Positions 24,114 through 33,006 of a stretch of 39,631 bases of DNA are shown here, piece by piece. The notes under the pieces were generated by a model. The model worked only from the letters and a program-made list of their open reading frames with translations, did not search any database and was not told the DNA's origin. Made by a program: the position numbers and the translations under genes. Source of the DNA: JAWWPG01 sp038254365 (GTDB lineage: Bacteria > Actinomycetota > Actinomycetes > Propionibacteriales > Nocardioidaceae); NCBI GenBank assembly GCA_038254365.1, contig JBBSGI010000022.1, positions 1 to 39,631 on the forward strand, read 5' to 3'. Position 1 is the first letter of the stretch. Each line of letters begins with the position of its first letter.

Positions 24114-24791
24114 GTGGCTGTGGCGGACCAACACATGGGACCGGTGGACGCGACCGTGGTGCCGAGATTCGCCGGTCCAGCGACGTTCGCCCGGCTGCCG
24201 CAGCTCGACCAGGTCGCGCACGCTGACGTGGCGATCCTCGGGGTGCCGTTCGACTCGGGGGTCAGCTACCGCCCCGGCGCGCGGTTCGGGGCCAAGCCAT
24301 ATCCGTGAGTCCGCACGGCTGCTCCGGCCGTACAACCCGGCGCAAGGACTTTCGCCGTTCGCGGTCCAGCAGGTCGCCGACGCGGGCGACGTCGCCGAAC
24401 CCCTTCGACATCCCGACCGCCGTCACGCAGATCCAGGAGGGGGCACGGGCAAGCCTGGAGGTGGCGGACACCCTCGTCGTCCTGGGCGGCGATGACGTGC
24501 TGCTCGCGCCGTCGATGCCGGTGCCCGCCTTCGGCGTCGAGCTGGCGTCGCCAGCGAGCATCGACGGTCGCCCGGTCGACCAGCTCTTCGACGACTGGTG
24601 CGTGCTCGCGCTACCTGCCAACCTGACCGGCCAGCCTGCCTGTGCCGTGCCTACCGGGTTCGACGAGGACGGCCTGCCCGTCGGGCTGCAGGTCATGGGA
24701 CCGAGGGTCCGACCCGACGGTGCTGGCCGTCGCTGCCGCGTACGAACGCCTCGTCCCCTGGCAGCCGTCGTGGCCGCCGGTGGTGGGCTGA
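24114..24791 (+). pseudogene. Agmatinase-amidase chimeric remnant
   Basis: The first part is an agmatinase (ureohydrolase): MGPVDATVVPRFAGPATFAR and ADVAILGVPFDSGVSYRPGA. After a frameshift near 24,298 come IRESARLLRPYNPAQGLSPF and AVQQVADAGDV. After another near 24,398 comes NPFDIPTAVTQIQEGARASL, up to VVLGGDD. From there (about 24,495) the same frame continues as the C-terminus of an amidase: VLLAPSMPVPAFGVELASPA, ALPANLTGQPACAVPTGFDE, 'DGLPVGLQVMGPR'. A third frameshift leads to VLAVAAAYERLVPWQPSWPP and TGA 24,789-24,791. A deletion seems to have joined two neighbouring genes at the agmatinase GGDH motif, removing its metal site and the amidase catalytic Ser/Lys. It is surely inactive. Start among GTG 24,114, GTG 24,120 or ATG 24,135. 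Confidence 0.75.
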
Positions 24792-24843
24792 CGGTCCGCC
24801 GCTGCTGTCGCGCGAACCGCCGTCTCCGGCTTAGGGTCGGCAG

Positions 24844-25317
24844 GTGGAGGACGACCAGCGCGACGAAGTGAAGCCCGACGACGACCCCGTGGTCCGGTTC
24901 GGACCGGCCAAGCATCCGGACCGGCGGGTGCAGCGGCATCGACCCGCTGGCATGGACGACGCCACCGTCGAGGCGCTCGGCAAGGTCTCGGAGGCGCTGG
25001 AGATCGTCGACCACGCGCGGGGCCTGCTCTACGCGTTCCATCGGCACTGCGGGATGGCCGACCTGACGCTGCAGGAGGGTGTGCGGCTGATGCGCGAGGC
25101 CGGTCACGTCGAGGTCGCCGATGAGCTCGAGCAGGTGCTCGTGGGCCGCGACATCATCAAGGACCGGTGGAGCTTCCAGGTGATCGAGGACTACGACCAG
25201 AGCTACTGGGAGGTCTTCCGGGCCATGGAGCGGCGCGCCCGTCGCCGGCTCGGGGGCTCCGAGCCCCACGTCTACGAGGCCGAGATGAAGGTCTCCCAGC
25301 AGCAGCCTAGGAGCTGA
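24844..25317 (+). CDS. Conserved actinobacterial protein of unknown function
   Basis: A 157-residue soluble protein starting at GTG 24,844 (VEDDQRDEVKPDDDP). It is charged and mostly helical: a basic N-terminal segment VVRFGPAKHPDRRVQRHRP, then helices TVEALGKVSEALEIVDHARG, HRHCGMADLTLQEGVRLMRE and HVEVADELEQVLVGRDIIKD, ending in a Trp/Tyr-rich stretch DRWSFQVIEDYDQSYWEVFR and 'PHVYEAEMK'. The ordered sequence and its composition suggest a real, constrained protein, and I recall similar short proteins in other actinobacteria, but I know no domain or function for it. There is no signal peptide or membrane segment. It lies alone between the agmatinase-amidase remnant and the convergent sulfotransferase-like gene. 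Confidence 0.7.
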   Translation: MEDDQRDEVKPDDDPVVRFGPAKHPDRRVQRHRPAGMDDATVEALGKVSEALEIVDHARGLLYAFHRHCGMADLTLQEGVRLMREAGHVEVADELEQVLVGRDIIKDRWSFQVIEDYDQSYWEVFRAMERRARRRLGGSEPHVYEAEMKVSQQQPRS

Positions 25318-25348
25318 CCAGGCCCTGTTCGGACTCAGTCGCGGGCGG

Positions 25349-26641
25349 TCACTCGCCGCCTCGCTGCGCGATCCGCCGGACCAGGTTTGCGGTGCGCCAG
25401 TAGCCGACCCGAAGCTTCATCAGCCACGGCTTCGCCTCGCTGAGCCCAATCACCAGGTGACGGACCGGCCGCTGGTGCATGTCGTGGACCAGGCCCTCGT
25501 GGCTGGCCTGCAGGTCGTGGTGGCGGGTTTGAAGAGCCGCCAGCTCGCCGCGGCAGCGGGACAGCTCCGACTCGGCGCGCTGTCGCTTCGACTGCGCCTC
25601 GCCCGCGCGGGACGTCTGCGCCGCGAGACGCTCCAGGAGCCCGGTGATCGCGTCGAGACCCTCCCCAAGCAGAACCGCGTCGCTGGTGGCCTCTGGCACG
25701 TCGGTGGCGGCCAGGTTCGGGGGTGGGTCCTGCGGCGGGACGAGCTCGGAGAGGTCGCCCACCACGTCGACGCCGAGCCCGCTGAGCTCGTCCACGATCA
25801 TCTGCGACCGGTTGACCGCGAACTTGCGGTCGTCACCGGCGAGGCCGAAGAGAGTGCCGGGGCGGGCGGCCAGCACGGACTGGGCAAGCACGTCCTTGAC
25901 CGTCTGCGGGTAGGGGCCGGGAAGGGGGAGCCGGTCCCCGAGCTGGAGGTTCAACCGGCGAAGCAGCTCGGCCTGCTCCGCGTGTAGGGAGGTGTTGGCG
26001 GGCGACTCGAGCACCTCGAACCGAGTGAGGTCGAGTCCGATCAGCCCGGCGAACCGCTGCCACAGCAGGTCGGGGTTCCGCTCGCCCGCCGGAACGGTGA
26101 CGACATGGGTGTTACCCGGAGGGATCGCCGCCCCCCAGCGTCGGCAGACGTCGGCATAGTCCTGGACGGTCCAGAACCACTCGGACTCCGGCGCCAGCGT
26201 CTCGAGGTCGTGCACGAAGTCCGTGAAGGTGGCGGTCGACCGGTGCTTGATGTGCTCCTGCCACTCGGCGGGGATCTGCCGCTCGAGGTCCCGGGCCGTG
26301 ATGATGACGTGCACGTCGGCGTCGCCGAAGGACTGCACTGCAGTCCGCGCCTGTTCGGCGGTGGCTCCCGCGAAGAGCTCGTGGGAGACCAGGACGTCGC
26401 CCTTCCAGGCACGGGCCTCGTCTGCGAGCCGCTCCCAGATCCCGATGGCCAGCGGCGGGTACGGCCCGTAGAGCGACTTGCCGCGCAGGTCCACGCTCGC
26501 GAGGAAGTGGTCGTAGAAGGTGCCGAGGGGGAGCAGCAGACCCTGCTCGAGGGCAGCCCGGCGACCCGCCCACACCATCTTCTGCAGAAACGTCGTGCCG
26601 GTCTTCGGGCTCCCGACGTGCAGAAAAACCCGCTCCGGCAT
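25349..26641 (-). CDS. Sulfotransferase-like protein with C-terminal coiled coil
   Basis: A 430-residue protein. It opens with RVFLHVGSPKTGTTFLQKMV, the 5'-phosphosulfate-binding loop of the sulfotransferase fold (strand, then the 'G..KTGTT' P-loop-like turn). A second block, VHVIITARDLERQIPAEWQE, holds the Arg of the 3'-phosphate-binding region ('ARDL..Q.PS.WQ'). Residues about 335-385 (LERLAAQTSRAGEAQSKRQR, SELSRCRGELAALQTRHHDL) form a coiled coil, followed by a basic, Trp-containing tail. Sulfotransferases move sulfate from PAPS to sugars, lipids or proteins. It begins 9 bp after treZ, so it is probably co-transcribed with the trehalose genes. Its acceptor is unknown. Confidence 0.75.
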   Translation of the reverse strand: MPERVFLHVGSPKTGTTFLQKMVWAGRRAALEQGLLLPLGTFYDHFLASVDLRGKSLYGPYPPLAIGIWERLADEARAWKGDVLVSHELFAGATAEQARTAVQSFGDADVHVIITARDLERQIPAEWQEHIKHRSTATFTDFVHDLETLAPESEWFWTVQDYADVCRRWGAAIPPGNTHVVTVPAGERNPDLLWQRFAGLIGLDLTRFEVLESPANTSLHAEQAELLRRLNLQLGDRLPLPGPYPQTVKDVLAQSVLAARPGTLFGLAGDDRKFAVNRSQMIVDELSGLGVDVVGDLSELVPPQDPPPNLAATDVPEATSDAVLLGEGLDAITGLLERLAAQTSRAGEAQSKRQRAESELSRCRGELAALQTRHHDLQASHEGLVHDMHQRPVRHLVIGLSEAKPWLMKLRVGYWRTANLVRRIAQRGGE

Positions 26642-26650
26642 CCCAGCAGG

Positions 26651-28405
26651 CTATCGCGGGGGGCCGAGGACGGCCGCCGACTGGGCGGGCAACGTCAGCC
26701 GGGCACCCACGAGGGAGGTCTCCGCGGGGTTCCAAGCCAGCACGACCTGTAGCGCGGTCTCGTCCGGGGACACGTCCAGGTCCAGCCCCCGAGGCTGATC
26801 CGCCAGGTTCGCCGCAACCAGGTGCCCGCCTCGCCGGACGACGACAGTCCGTCGGTCCGCGTCGTGCTCCACGTGGACCCGGTCGAGTCTCGGGTCGCGC
26901 AGATCACCGCGATCCCGGCGCAGCCGGATCAGGTCGCGGTACCACCAGAACAGCTGGGCGTGCGGCGCGCGCCGCACCTCGTCCCAGTCCAGACGCGAGC
27001 GTTCCACGGTCTGCGTCGCCTGCGGGTCGGGGACGACGGAGCGGTCCCATCCGTGCTCTGCGAACTCGTCCCGCCGGCCGCGCCTGACGGCCGCCGCGAT
27101 GCGCGACTCGGTGTGGTCGGTGAAGTACTGCCACGGGGTCGAGGCCCCCCACTCCTCTCCCATGAACAGCATCGGCGTGGCGGCGCTCGTCAGCAGCAGG
27201 GCGGCACCGGCTGCGAGCACCCCCGGCGGCACCCCGGCGGACAGCCGGTCGCCTTGGGCGCGGTTGCCGACCTGGTCGTGTGTCTGCAGGGACACCACGA
27301 AGCGGGACCCGAGCAGCGTGGCGCGGTTGACCCGTCGGCCGTGGGTGCGCTGCCGGAACGTCGAGTAGGTGCCATCGTGCAGGAAGATCCCCTCGAGCAC
27401 CCTCCTCAACGCGCCCGGTGCCGCGAAGTCCGCATAGTAGCCGTGCGTCTCACCGGTGAGGAGCACGTGCAAGGCATGGTGTACGTCGTCGGCCCACTGG
27501 GCATTGAGCCCGAGGCCACCGGCCGCCCGCGCCGTGACGGTCAACGGGTCGTTGCGGTCCGACTCCGCGATCAGCCAGAGCCCTCGCCCCAACCGGGTCG
27601 ACCACGCGTCGACCTCGGCCGACAGCTCCTCGAGCAGGGTGACCGCCCGGTCGTCGAAGAGCGCATGTACGGCGTCCAGCCGCAGCCCGTCGACATGGAA
27701 GTCCCGCAGCCACATCACGGCGTTGTCGATGACGAACCGCCGTACTTCGTCGCTGCCGGCGTCGTCCAGGTTGAGGGCATCCCCCCACGGAGTGCCGTAG
27801 CGGTTGGTGAAGTAGGGCCCGAACTCCTGGAGGTGGTTGCCGCTGGGACCGAGGTGGTTGTAGACGACATCGAGGCAGACGCCCAGCCCCCTTGCGTGGC
27901 AGGCGTCCACGAACCGCCGGAAGGCAAGTGGCCCGCCGTACGGCTGGTGCACCGCATAGAGGCCGACGCCGTCGTACCCCCAGCCGTTCCGTCCGGGGAA
28001 CGTCGCCAGTGGCATGACCTCGACGATGTCCACGCCGAGCGCCACCAGATGGTCCAGCCTGGTAATCGCCGCGTCGAGGGTCCCGTCGAGGGTGAACGTG
28101 CCGATGTGCAGCTCGTAGATGACGGCACCCGCCAGGTGTACGCCGCGCCAGGGGACCGTCTCGACAGCTAGCTGTCGCAGGTCGACCACCTGTGCGCCGC
28201 CCTCCGGCCCCTCCGGCAGCGCCAGCGCGCGCGGGTCCGCGCGCGGCTCGCCGTCGTCGAGGACGAAGGCGTACGGCGATCCGGACGCGGCATCCCGCTC
28301 CGTCTCCCACCAGCCGCCGGGACGGCGGGTCATCTCGAAGCGGGCGTCACCGAGCACCAGCGTGACGGACCTCTCCGCCAGTGGCGCCCAGACCTCGAAC
28401 TTCAC
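26651..28405 (-). CDS. treZ: Malto-oligosyltrehalose trehalohydrolase
   Basis: A 584-residue GH13 enzyme. N-terminal E-set domain (MKFEVWAPLAERSVTLVLGD), then the TIM barrel with VDIVEVMPLATFPGRNGWGY, DVVYNHLGPSGNHLQEFGPY, nucleophile Asp244 in DGLRLDAVHALF, acid/base Glu281 in LIAESDRNDP and Asp377 in LQTHDQVGNRAQGD. This residue order and spacing match TreZ, which releases trehalose from the reducing end of maltooligosyltrehalose made by TreY. Start GTG 28,405 overlaps the treY stop (GTGA), so the two are translationally coupled. Alternative GH13 roles such as branching enzyme are unlikely given its partner. Confidence 0.95.
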   Translation of the reverse strand: MKFEVWAPLAERSVTLVLGDARFEMTRRPGGWWETERDAASGSPYAFVLDDGEPRADPRALALPEGPEGGAQVVDLRQLAVETVPWRGVHLAGAVIYELHIGTFTLDGTLDAAITRLDHLVALGVDIVEVMPLATFPGRNGWGYDGVGLYAVHQPYGGPLAFRRFVDACHARGLGVCLDVVYNHLGPSGNHLQEFGPYFTNRYGTPWGDALNLDDAGSDEVRRFVIDNAVMWLRDFHVDGLRLDAVHALFDDRAVTLLEELSAEVDAWSTRLGRGLWLIAESDRNDPLTVTARAAGGLGLNAQWADDVHHALHVLLTGETHGYYADFAAPGALRRVLEGIFLHDGTYSTFRQRTHGRRVNRATLLGSRFVVSLQTHDQVGNRAQGDRLSAGVPPGVLAAGAALLLTSAATPMLFMGEEWGASTPWQYFTDHTESRIAAAVRRGRRDEFAEHGWDRSVVPDPQATQTVERSRLDWDEVRRAPHAQLFWWYRDLIRLRRDRGDLRDPRLDRVHVEHDADRRTVVVRRGGHLVAANLADQPRGLDLDVSPDETALQVVLAWNPAETSLVGARLTLPAQSAAVLGPPR

Positions 28406-30828
28406 CCGTCATCCCTGACCAGCAGGGCCACCGGCAGGTCCGTCAGGACGTCAGCGCATCTCAGGTTGGTGTCGTCGACGAAGTGGCGGACCCCCGTCAG
28501 CAGGTCGGTCCATTCGCCGACCGGCAGATCGACGACGGCGTCTCCCCACCCCGTGCGGGCGAGCTCGCCGGGACAGCGGGTGACCAGGGTCGCCGCGCGG
28601 CCTCCGCGCAGGAACGCCACGAGGTGCGGCGTGGTGCTGCGCAGCGGCGAATAGTTGACCTGGGCGTCGAACAGCTCAGGATGGTCTCGACGCAGCCGAA
28701 GCACCCGGCTCACTAGCCACAGCTTCTCGGCGTCGAGGCTGGGCGGCATGTCGTCGGCAGTACGGGCGTCGCCGGGCTGCATGCCGAGTCCCTGGCGCTC
28801 GAGGGTGTCGAGCAGGGTCTGGCAACGCGCGTAGTCGACGGGCCGACGGTTGTCGGGGTCGACGAGCGCGAGCGCGGTGAGCTCGGTGCCCTGGTAGACG
28901 TCGGGCACCCCCGGCAGGGAGAGCTGCAGCAGCTTGCTGGCCAGGACGGTCGCCCGGGTCAGTGGCTCGTTGTGGGCGACGACCTCCGTCAGCACATCCG
29001 CGACCGGGCCGGCAAGACACGCCCTCGCCAAATCGGCTACGCGTCGCTCGTAGCGCTCGTTGGGGTCGTTCCAGGTGGTGAACAGCTTGGCCTCACGAAT
29101 CGCCTTCTGGAGATACGCCTCGAACCGCTCGATGTCGATCGGCCAGCTGCCGAGCAGGGTCTGGGTGGCGAGGTAGGCGGTCACGGCGTCGACGTCGCAG
29201 GCCGCCGCTTCGCGCTGCACGGCCTGCGAGACCCGGTCCCAGCCGTGGAGGTTTTCCACCGCGGCCAGCAACCGAGCCCGTACGTCCTCGCTGCGCTTGG
29301 TGTCATGGGTCGAGAGCCCGGTCAGGCCCACCGGGTGGTGGCTGATCTGCTCGTCCGCCCAGGCGTGCAAGGCGTCCGGGCCGGGGGAGTCGAGCGCGCG
29401 AGGGTCACCCCCGACCTCGTTCAGCCCGATCATCCGGTGCCAGCGGTAGTAGGTGGTGTCCTCGACGCCCTTTGCCATGACCGGTCCACAGACCTGCTGG
29501 AAGCGCACGACGAGGTCCTGGGTCGCCGGATCGTCACTCGTGGTGTCACCCAGCAGCCGCAGCAACGTCGCGATGGGCGCGGCCAGGTCGGGTCGCGCCT
29601 GCTGGGTCCGCCGGCCGAGGTCGGCGAGCTGTCTGAGACCCTGCGGGTCGGCCACCTGGCCGGTCCGCAGGTAGGCGCGGTAGACCTCGACGTGCGCCAG
29701 CATCTCGGTGAGGGCAGCGCGCGCGCCCGCCGCGGTCAGCACGTCGCCGGCGGACGCTGCGGCGCTGACGGCCGACCGGGCAAGCCGCCGGACCTCCGCC
29801 TGGAACAGGCCCGCGACCACCAGCCGTTTGCTGCCGAGCTCGGCACGGCCGTACGAGGGCTCCCCGCCGACCGCCTGCCAGCGGCTGTCCAGCTCGGCAC
29901 CGGCCGCCGGCACCAGGGCGGTCTGGACGGCGCGGATGGTGTCGTAGCCCGTGGTCCCGGCACATGCCCACGATGCGGGCAGGTGCTCTCCGGGCTCGAG
30001 AATCTTCTCCACCACGACCCACGCGCCGTCCGTCCGGTCGCGGAGCCGCTCGAGGTAGCCCTGCGGGTCGGCCAACCCGTCCGGGTGGTCGATGCGGAAA
30101 CCGTCGAGGACCCCGCGCCGGTGGAGGTCGAGCAACGTGGCGTGCGTCGCTTCGAATACGTCGTCGAGCTCGACCCGGACCGCGATCAGGGTGTCGACGT
30201 CGAAGAACCTGCGGTAGTTGAGGACCTGGTCCTTCTCCCGCCACGCGCAGAGCGCATAGTGCTGCCGGTCCAGGGTCGCCGCGAGGTCCTCGGAACGACT
30301 CCCAGGAGCCAACGGGAGGACGTGGTCGCCGTACCGCAGGACGTTCTCGCCGTCGCGGTCGCTGTACGTGAGCTCGTCGGACGCCAGCATCTCGTCCAGC
30401 GAGCGGTCGAGGATCGGCAAGGAGAGCCTGCCGTCGCCGTACTCCCAGTCCACGTCGAACCAGTGCGCCGTCCCCGACGCCGGCCCGCGGCGGAGCAAGT
30501 CCCACAGCTGGGGGTTCAGCCATTCCGGCGCCGGGATCGCCATGTGGTTGGGCACCACGTCGACGATGATGCCCAGGCTGTGCTCATGCGCTGCCTCGGC
30601 GAGGGCGACCAGACCCGACCCGCCACCGAGTTGGGTCGAGACCCGGGAGTGGTCTACCACGTCGTATCCGTGCATCGAGCCCGGTGTCGCCTGCAGGACC
30701 GGTGAAAGGTAGAGGTGTGAAACGCCCAGCCGGCTGAGGTAGGGCACGATCGCCCGGGCGTCGGAGAAACCGAAACCGGCGTGCAGCTGGAGACGGTAGG
30801 TGGACGTGGGGACCCGGCGGTCAGCCAT
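28402..30828 (-). CDS. treY: Maltooligosyl trehalose synthase
   Basis: An 808-residue GH13 enzyme that turns the reducing-end alpha-1,4 bond of a maltodextrin into the alpha-1,1 bond of maltooligosyltrehalose. It starts with PTSTYRLQLHAGFGFSDARA, then YLSRLGVSHLYLSPVLQATP, GIIVDVVPNHMA, nucleophile Asp247 in DGFRIDHPDGLADPQGYLER, acid/base Glu274 in VVVEKILEPGEHLP and the late Asp in LSTHDTKRSEDVRARL. The long insert after the catalytic Glu is typical of TreY. I chose ATG 30,828 (MADRRVPTSTY): it overlaps the end of the GlgX gene by 8 bp, and the longer open frame upstream only runs through that gene. Confidence 0.95.
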   Translation of the reverse strand: MADRRVPTSTYRLQLHAGFGFSDARAIVPYLSRLGVSHLYLSPVLQATPGSMHGYDVVDHSRVSTQLGGGSGLVALAEAAHEHSLGIIVDVVPNHMAIPAPEWLNPQLWDLLRRGPASGTAHWFDVDWEYGDGRLSLPILDRSLDEMLASDELTYSDRDGENVLRYGDHVLPLAPGSRSEDLAATLDRQHYALCAWREKDQVLNYRRFFDVDTLIAVRVELDDVFEATHATLLDLHRRGVLDGFRIDHPDGLADPQGYLERLRDRTDGAWVVVEKILEPGEHLPASWACAGTTGYDTIRAVQTALVPAAGAELDSRWQAVGGEPSYGRAELGSKRLVVAGLFQAEVRRLARSAVSAAASAGDVLTAAGARAALTEMLAHVEVYRAYLRTGQVADPQGLRQLADLGRRTQQARPDLAAPIATLLRLLGDTTSDDPATQDLVVRFQQVCGPVMAKGVEDTTYYRWHRMIGLNEVGGDPRALDSPGPDALHAWADEQISHHPVGLTGLSTHDTKRSEDVRARLLAAVENLHGWDRVSQAVQREAAACDVDAVTAYLATQTLLGSWPIDIERFEAYLQKAIREAKLFTTWNDPNERYERRVADLARACLAGPVADVLTEVVAHNEPLTRATVLASKLLQLSLPGVPDVYQGTELTALALVDPDNRRPVDYARCQTLLDTLERQGLGMQPGDARTADDMPPSLDAEKLWLVSRVLRLRRDHPELFDAQVNYSPLRSTTPHLVAFLRGGRAATLVTRCPGELARTGWGDAVVDLPVGEWTDLLTGVRHFVDDTNLRCADVLTDLPVALLVRDDG

Positions 30829-32923
30829 GCCGGAGGACGACGATCGAGCGAGCGTTGACCTTCCGGCGAGAGCCGGAGCTCCCGCCGCGACCCTTGCGAC
30901 GCGAGGAGACAAGGTCGGCGCCGGTGTCGAGCACCACCTCCCAGACCTCCCCGGCCACCGCATCCGGGAGCGCCATCATGGCGTCCTCGTGGCCCGGGTT
31001 GAGCATCAGCAGGAACGAGTCGTCGCTGATGTCCTCCCCCCGCAGGCCCGGCTCGGTGATGCCCTCCCCGTTAAGGAACACCCCCATCGGCTGCACCGTC
31101 GGCTGACCCCAGCTCGCCGCGTCCATGGGGGTGCCGTCCGCGTTCAGCCAGGCAATGTCGGGCAGGCCGTTGCCCGCCTTGTCGCCGGTGAAGAACCGGC
31201 GTCTGCGGAAGATCGGGTGCTCCGCGCGAAGTGCCGTCACCTCCCGGGCAAACTCGAGCAGACCGGCGTCGACGTTGGACCAGTCGATCCAGGAGATCTC
31301 GTTGTCCTGGCAGTAGACGTTGTTGTTCCCCCCTTGGGTGCGACCCATCTCGTCGCCGTGCAGGATCATCGGCACGCCTTGGCTGAGCAGCAGCGTCGCG
31401 AGGAAGTTCCGCTGCTGACGGGCCCGGAGCTCGAGCACCTCCTGGTCGTCGGTGGGCCCTTCTGTGCCGCAGTTCCAGGACCGGTTGTGGTCCTCGCCGT
31501 CGTTGCCACCCTCGCCGTTGCTTTCGTTGTGCTTCTCGTTGTAGGACACCAGGTCGCGCAGGGTGAAGCCGTCGTGGGCGGTGACGAAGTTGATCGAGGC
31601 GTACGGCGCCCGACCATCGCTCTCGTAGAGGTCGCTCGACCCGGCGAGCCGAGCGGCGAACTCACCGAGCGAGCCAGGCTTGCCACGCCAGTAGTCGCGG
31701 ATGGTATCGCGGTACTTGCCGTTCCACTCCGTCCATCGAGGCGGAAAGTTGCCGACCTGGTAGCCGCCTGGTCCCACGTCCCACGGCTCGGCGATGAGCT
31801 TGACCTGGGAGACGATCGGATCCTGCTGTACCAGGTCGAAGAAGGCGCTCAGCCGGTCCACCTCGTGAAACTGCCTGGCCAGGCTCGCCGCCAGATCGAA
31901 CCGGAAACCGTCGACATGCATCTCCGACACCCAGTACCGAAGAGAGTCCATGATCATCTGCAGGACGTGGGGGTTGCGCATCAACGGGGTGTTGCCGGTT
32001 CCGGTCGTGTCGTAGTAGAACGACTTGTCCTGGTCGGTGAGCCGGTAGTACGACGCGTTGTCGATGCCGCGAAAGGCGAGCGTCGGTCCCAGGTGGTTGC
32101 CCTCGGCCGTGTGGTTGTAGACGACGTCGAGGATCACCTCGATGCCCGCCCGGTGCAGGTCGCGCACCATGGACTTGAACTCGAGCACCTGCTCCCCACG
32201 CTGCCCCGCCGAGCTGTAGGCGTTGTGCGGTGCGAAGAAGCCGATCGTGTTGTAGCCCCAGTAGTTGGACCGCCCGTGCTCGAGAAGCGTGGCATCATTG
32301 ACGAACTGGTGAACCGGCATCAGCTCGATCGCCGTGACGCCAAGGCTGGTGAGGTGGTCGATGACCGCCGGGTAGCTGATCGCCGCGTAGGTGCCCCGGA
32401 TCTCCTCGGGGATGTCGGGGTGCGTCTTGGTGAGCCCCCTGACGTGGGCCTCGTAGATCACCGTCTCGTGATAGGGACGGCGGGGCGAGCGGTCGTCCTG
32501 CCAGTCGAAGAACGGGTTCGTGACCACGGACTTCATGGTGTGCGGAGCTGAGTCCTCGACGTTGCGTTTGCTCGGGTCCCCGAAGGTGTACGAGAAGCAG
32601 GCCTGGGCCCAGTCGATCTCACCCTCCAGCGCCTTCGCATAAGGGTCGAGCAGCAGCTTGCTCGAGTCACACCGGTGGCCGTTCGGCGGGTCGTACGGCC
32701 CGTAGACGCGATACCCGTACCGCTGCCCAGGGCTGATGCGCGGAAGGTAGATGTGCCACACCAACGCGTCCCGCTCGACCACGGGTACCCGGGTCTCCCT
32801 GCCGTCAGTGTCGAACAGGCACAGCTCAACGCCCTCGGCGACCTCGGAGAAGATGGCGAAGTTGGTCCCGGCCCCGTCGTAGGTTGCGCCCAGCGGGTAA
32901 GGGCCTCCGGGCCATGCCTCCAT
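30821..32923 (-). CDS. glgX: Glycogen debranching enzyme (GlgX/TreX, isoamylase type)
   Basis: A 700-residue GH13 debranching enzyme. It begins with a starch-binding-like E-set domain (PYPLGATYDGAGTNFAIFSE, RVYGPYDPPNGHRCDSSKLL). The barrel shows YEAHVRGLTKTHPDIPEEIR, IELMPVHQFVND, ILDVVYNHTAEGNHLGPTLA, nucleophile Asp343 in HVDGFRFDLAASL, acid/base Glu379 in LIAEPWDVG and Asp451 in FVTAHDGFTLRDLVSYNEKH, the last block being diagnostic of isoamylase/GlgX. It removes alpha-1,6 branches of glycogen so that TreY can act on linear chains. Start ATG 32,923 has AAGGAG 5-6 bp upstream. The final 35 residues are basic and Ser/Gly-rich, a lineage-specific tail. Confidence 0.94.
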   Translation of the reverse strand: MEAWPGGPYPLGATYDGAGTNFAIFSEVAEGVELCLFDTDGRETRVPVVERDALVWHIYLPRISPGQRYGYRVYGPYDPPNGHRCDSSKLLLDPYAKALEGEIDWAQACFSYTFGDPSKRNVEDSAPHTMKSVVTNPFFDWQDDRSPRRPYHETVIYEAHVRGLTKTHPDIPEEIRGTYAAISYPAVIDHLTSLGVTAIELMPVHQFVNDATLLEHGRSNYWGYNTIGFFAPHNAYSSAGQRGEQVLEFKSMVRDLHRAGIEVILDVVYNHTAEGNHLGPTLAFRGIDNASYYRLTDQDKSFYYDTTGTGNTPLMRNPHVLQMIMDSLRYWVSEMHVDGFRFDLAASLARQFHEVDRLSAFFDLVQQDPIVSQVKLIAEPWDVGPGGYQVGNFPPRWTEWNGKYRDTIRDYWRGKPGSLGEFAARLAGSSDLYESDGRAPYASINFVTAHDGFTLRDLVSYNEKHNESNGEGGNDGEDHNRSWNCGTEGPTDDQEVLELRARQQRNFLATLLLSQGVPMILHGDEMGRTQGGNNNVYCQDNEISWIDWSNVDAGLLEFAREVTALRAEHPIFRRRRFFTGDKAGNGLPDIAWLNADGTPMDAASWGQPTVQPMGVFLNGEGITEPGLRGEDISDDSFLLMLNPGHEDAMMALPDAVAGEVWEVVLDTGADLVSSRRKGRGGSSGSRRKVNARSIVVLRHG

Positions 32924-33006
32924 CGTGCTCCTTCGGTCGTGTTGTCAAGGGACGTCCAGGTGCGGCCCAGAATCATCAAGGTTACGGGGAACGCTGAAAG
33001 ATCACA
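32924..33006 (-). other. Short gap between malQ and glgX
   Basis: 83 bases on the operon strand between the malQ stop and the glgX start, the only real gap in this gene run. AAGGAG for glgX lies within it. TTGATG and TTGACA stretches are present on the minus strand but lack partners at the right distance, so a second promoter is possible, not shown. Confidence 0.3.

Noticed and set aside
26330..26346. Perfect dyad GGACTGCA-C-TGCAGTCC
   Set aside because: It lies inside the sulfotransferase-like coding region and fits its codons; likely chance.
28972..30705. 577-codon plus-strand frame opposite treY (also 26,822-28,171 and 30,800-32,551)
   Set aside because: All are mirror frames of GH13 genes with conserved catalytic residues on the other strand.
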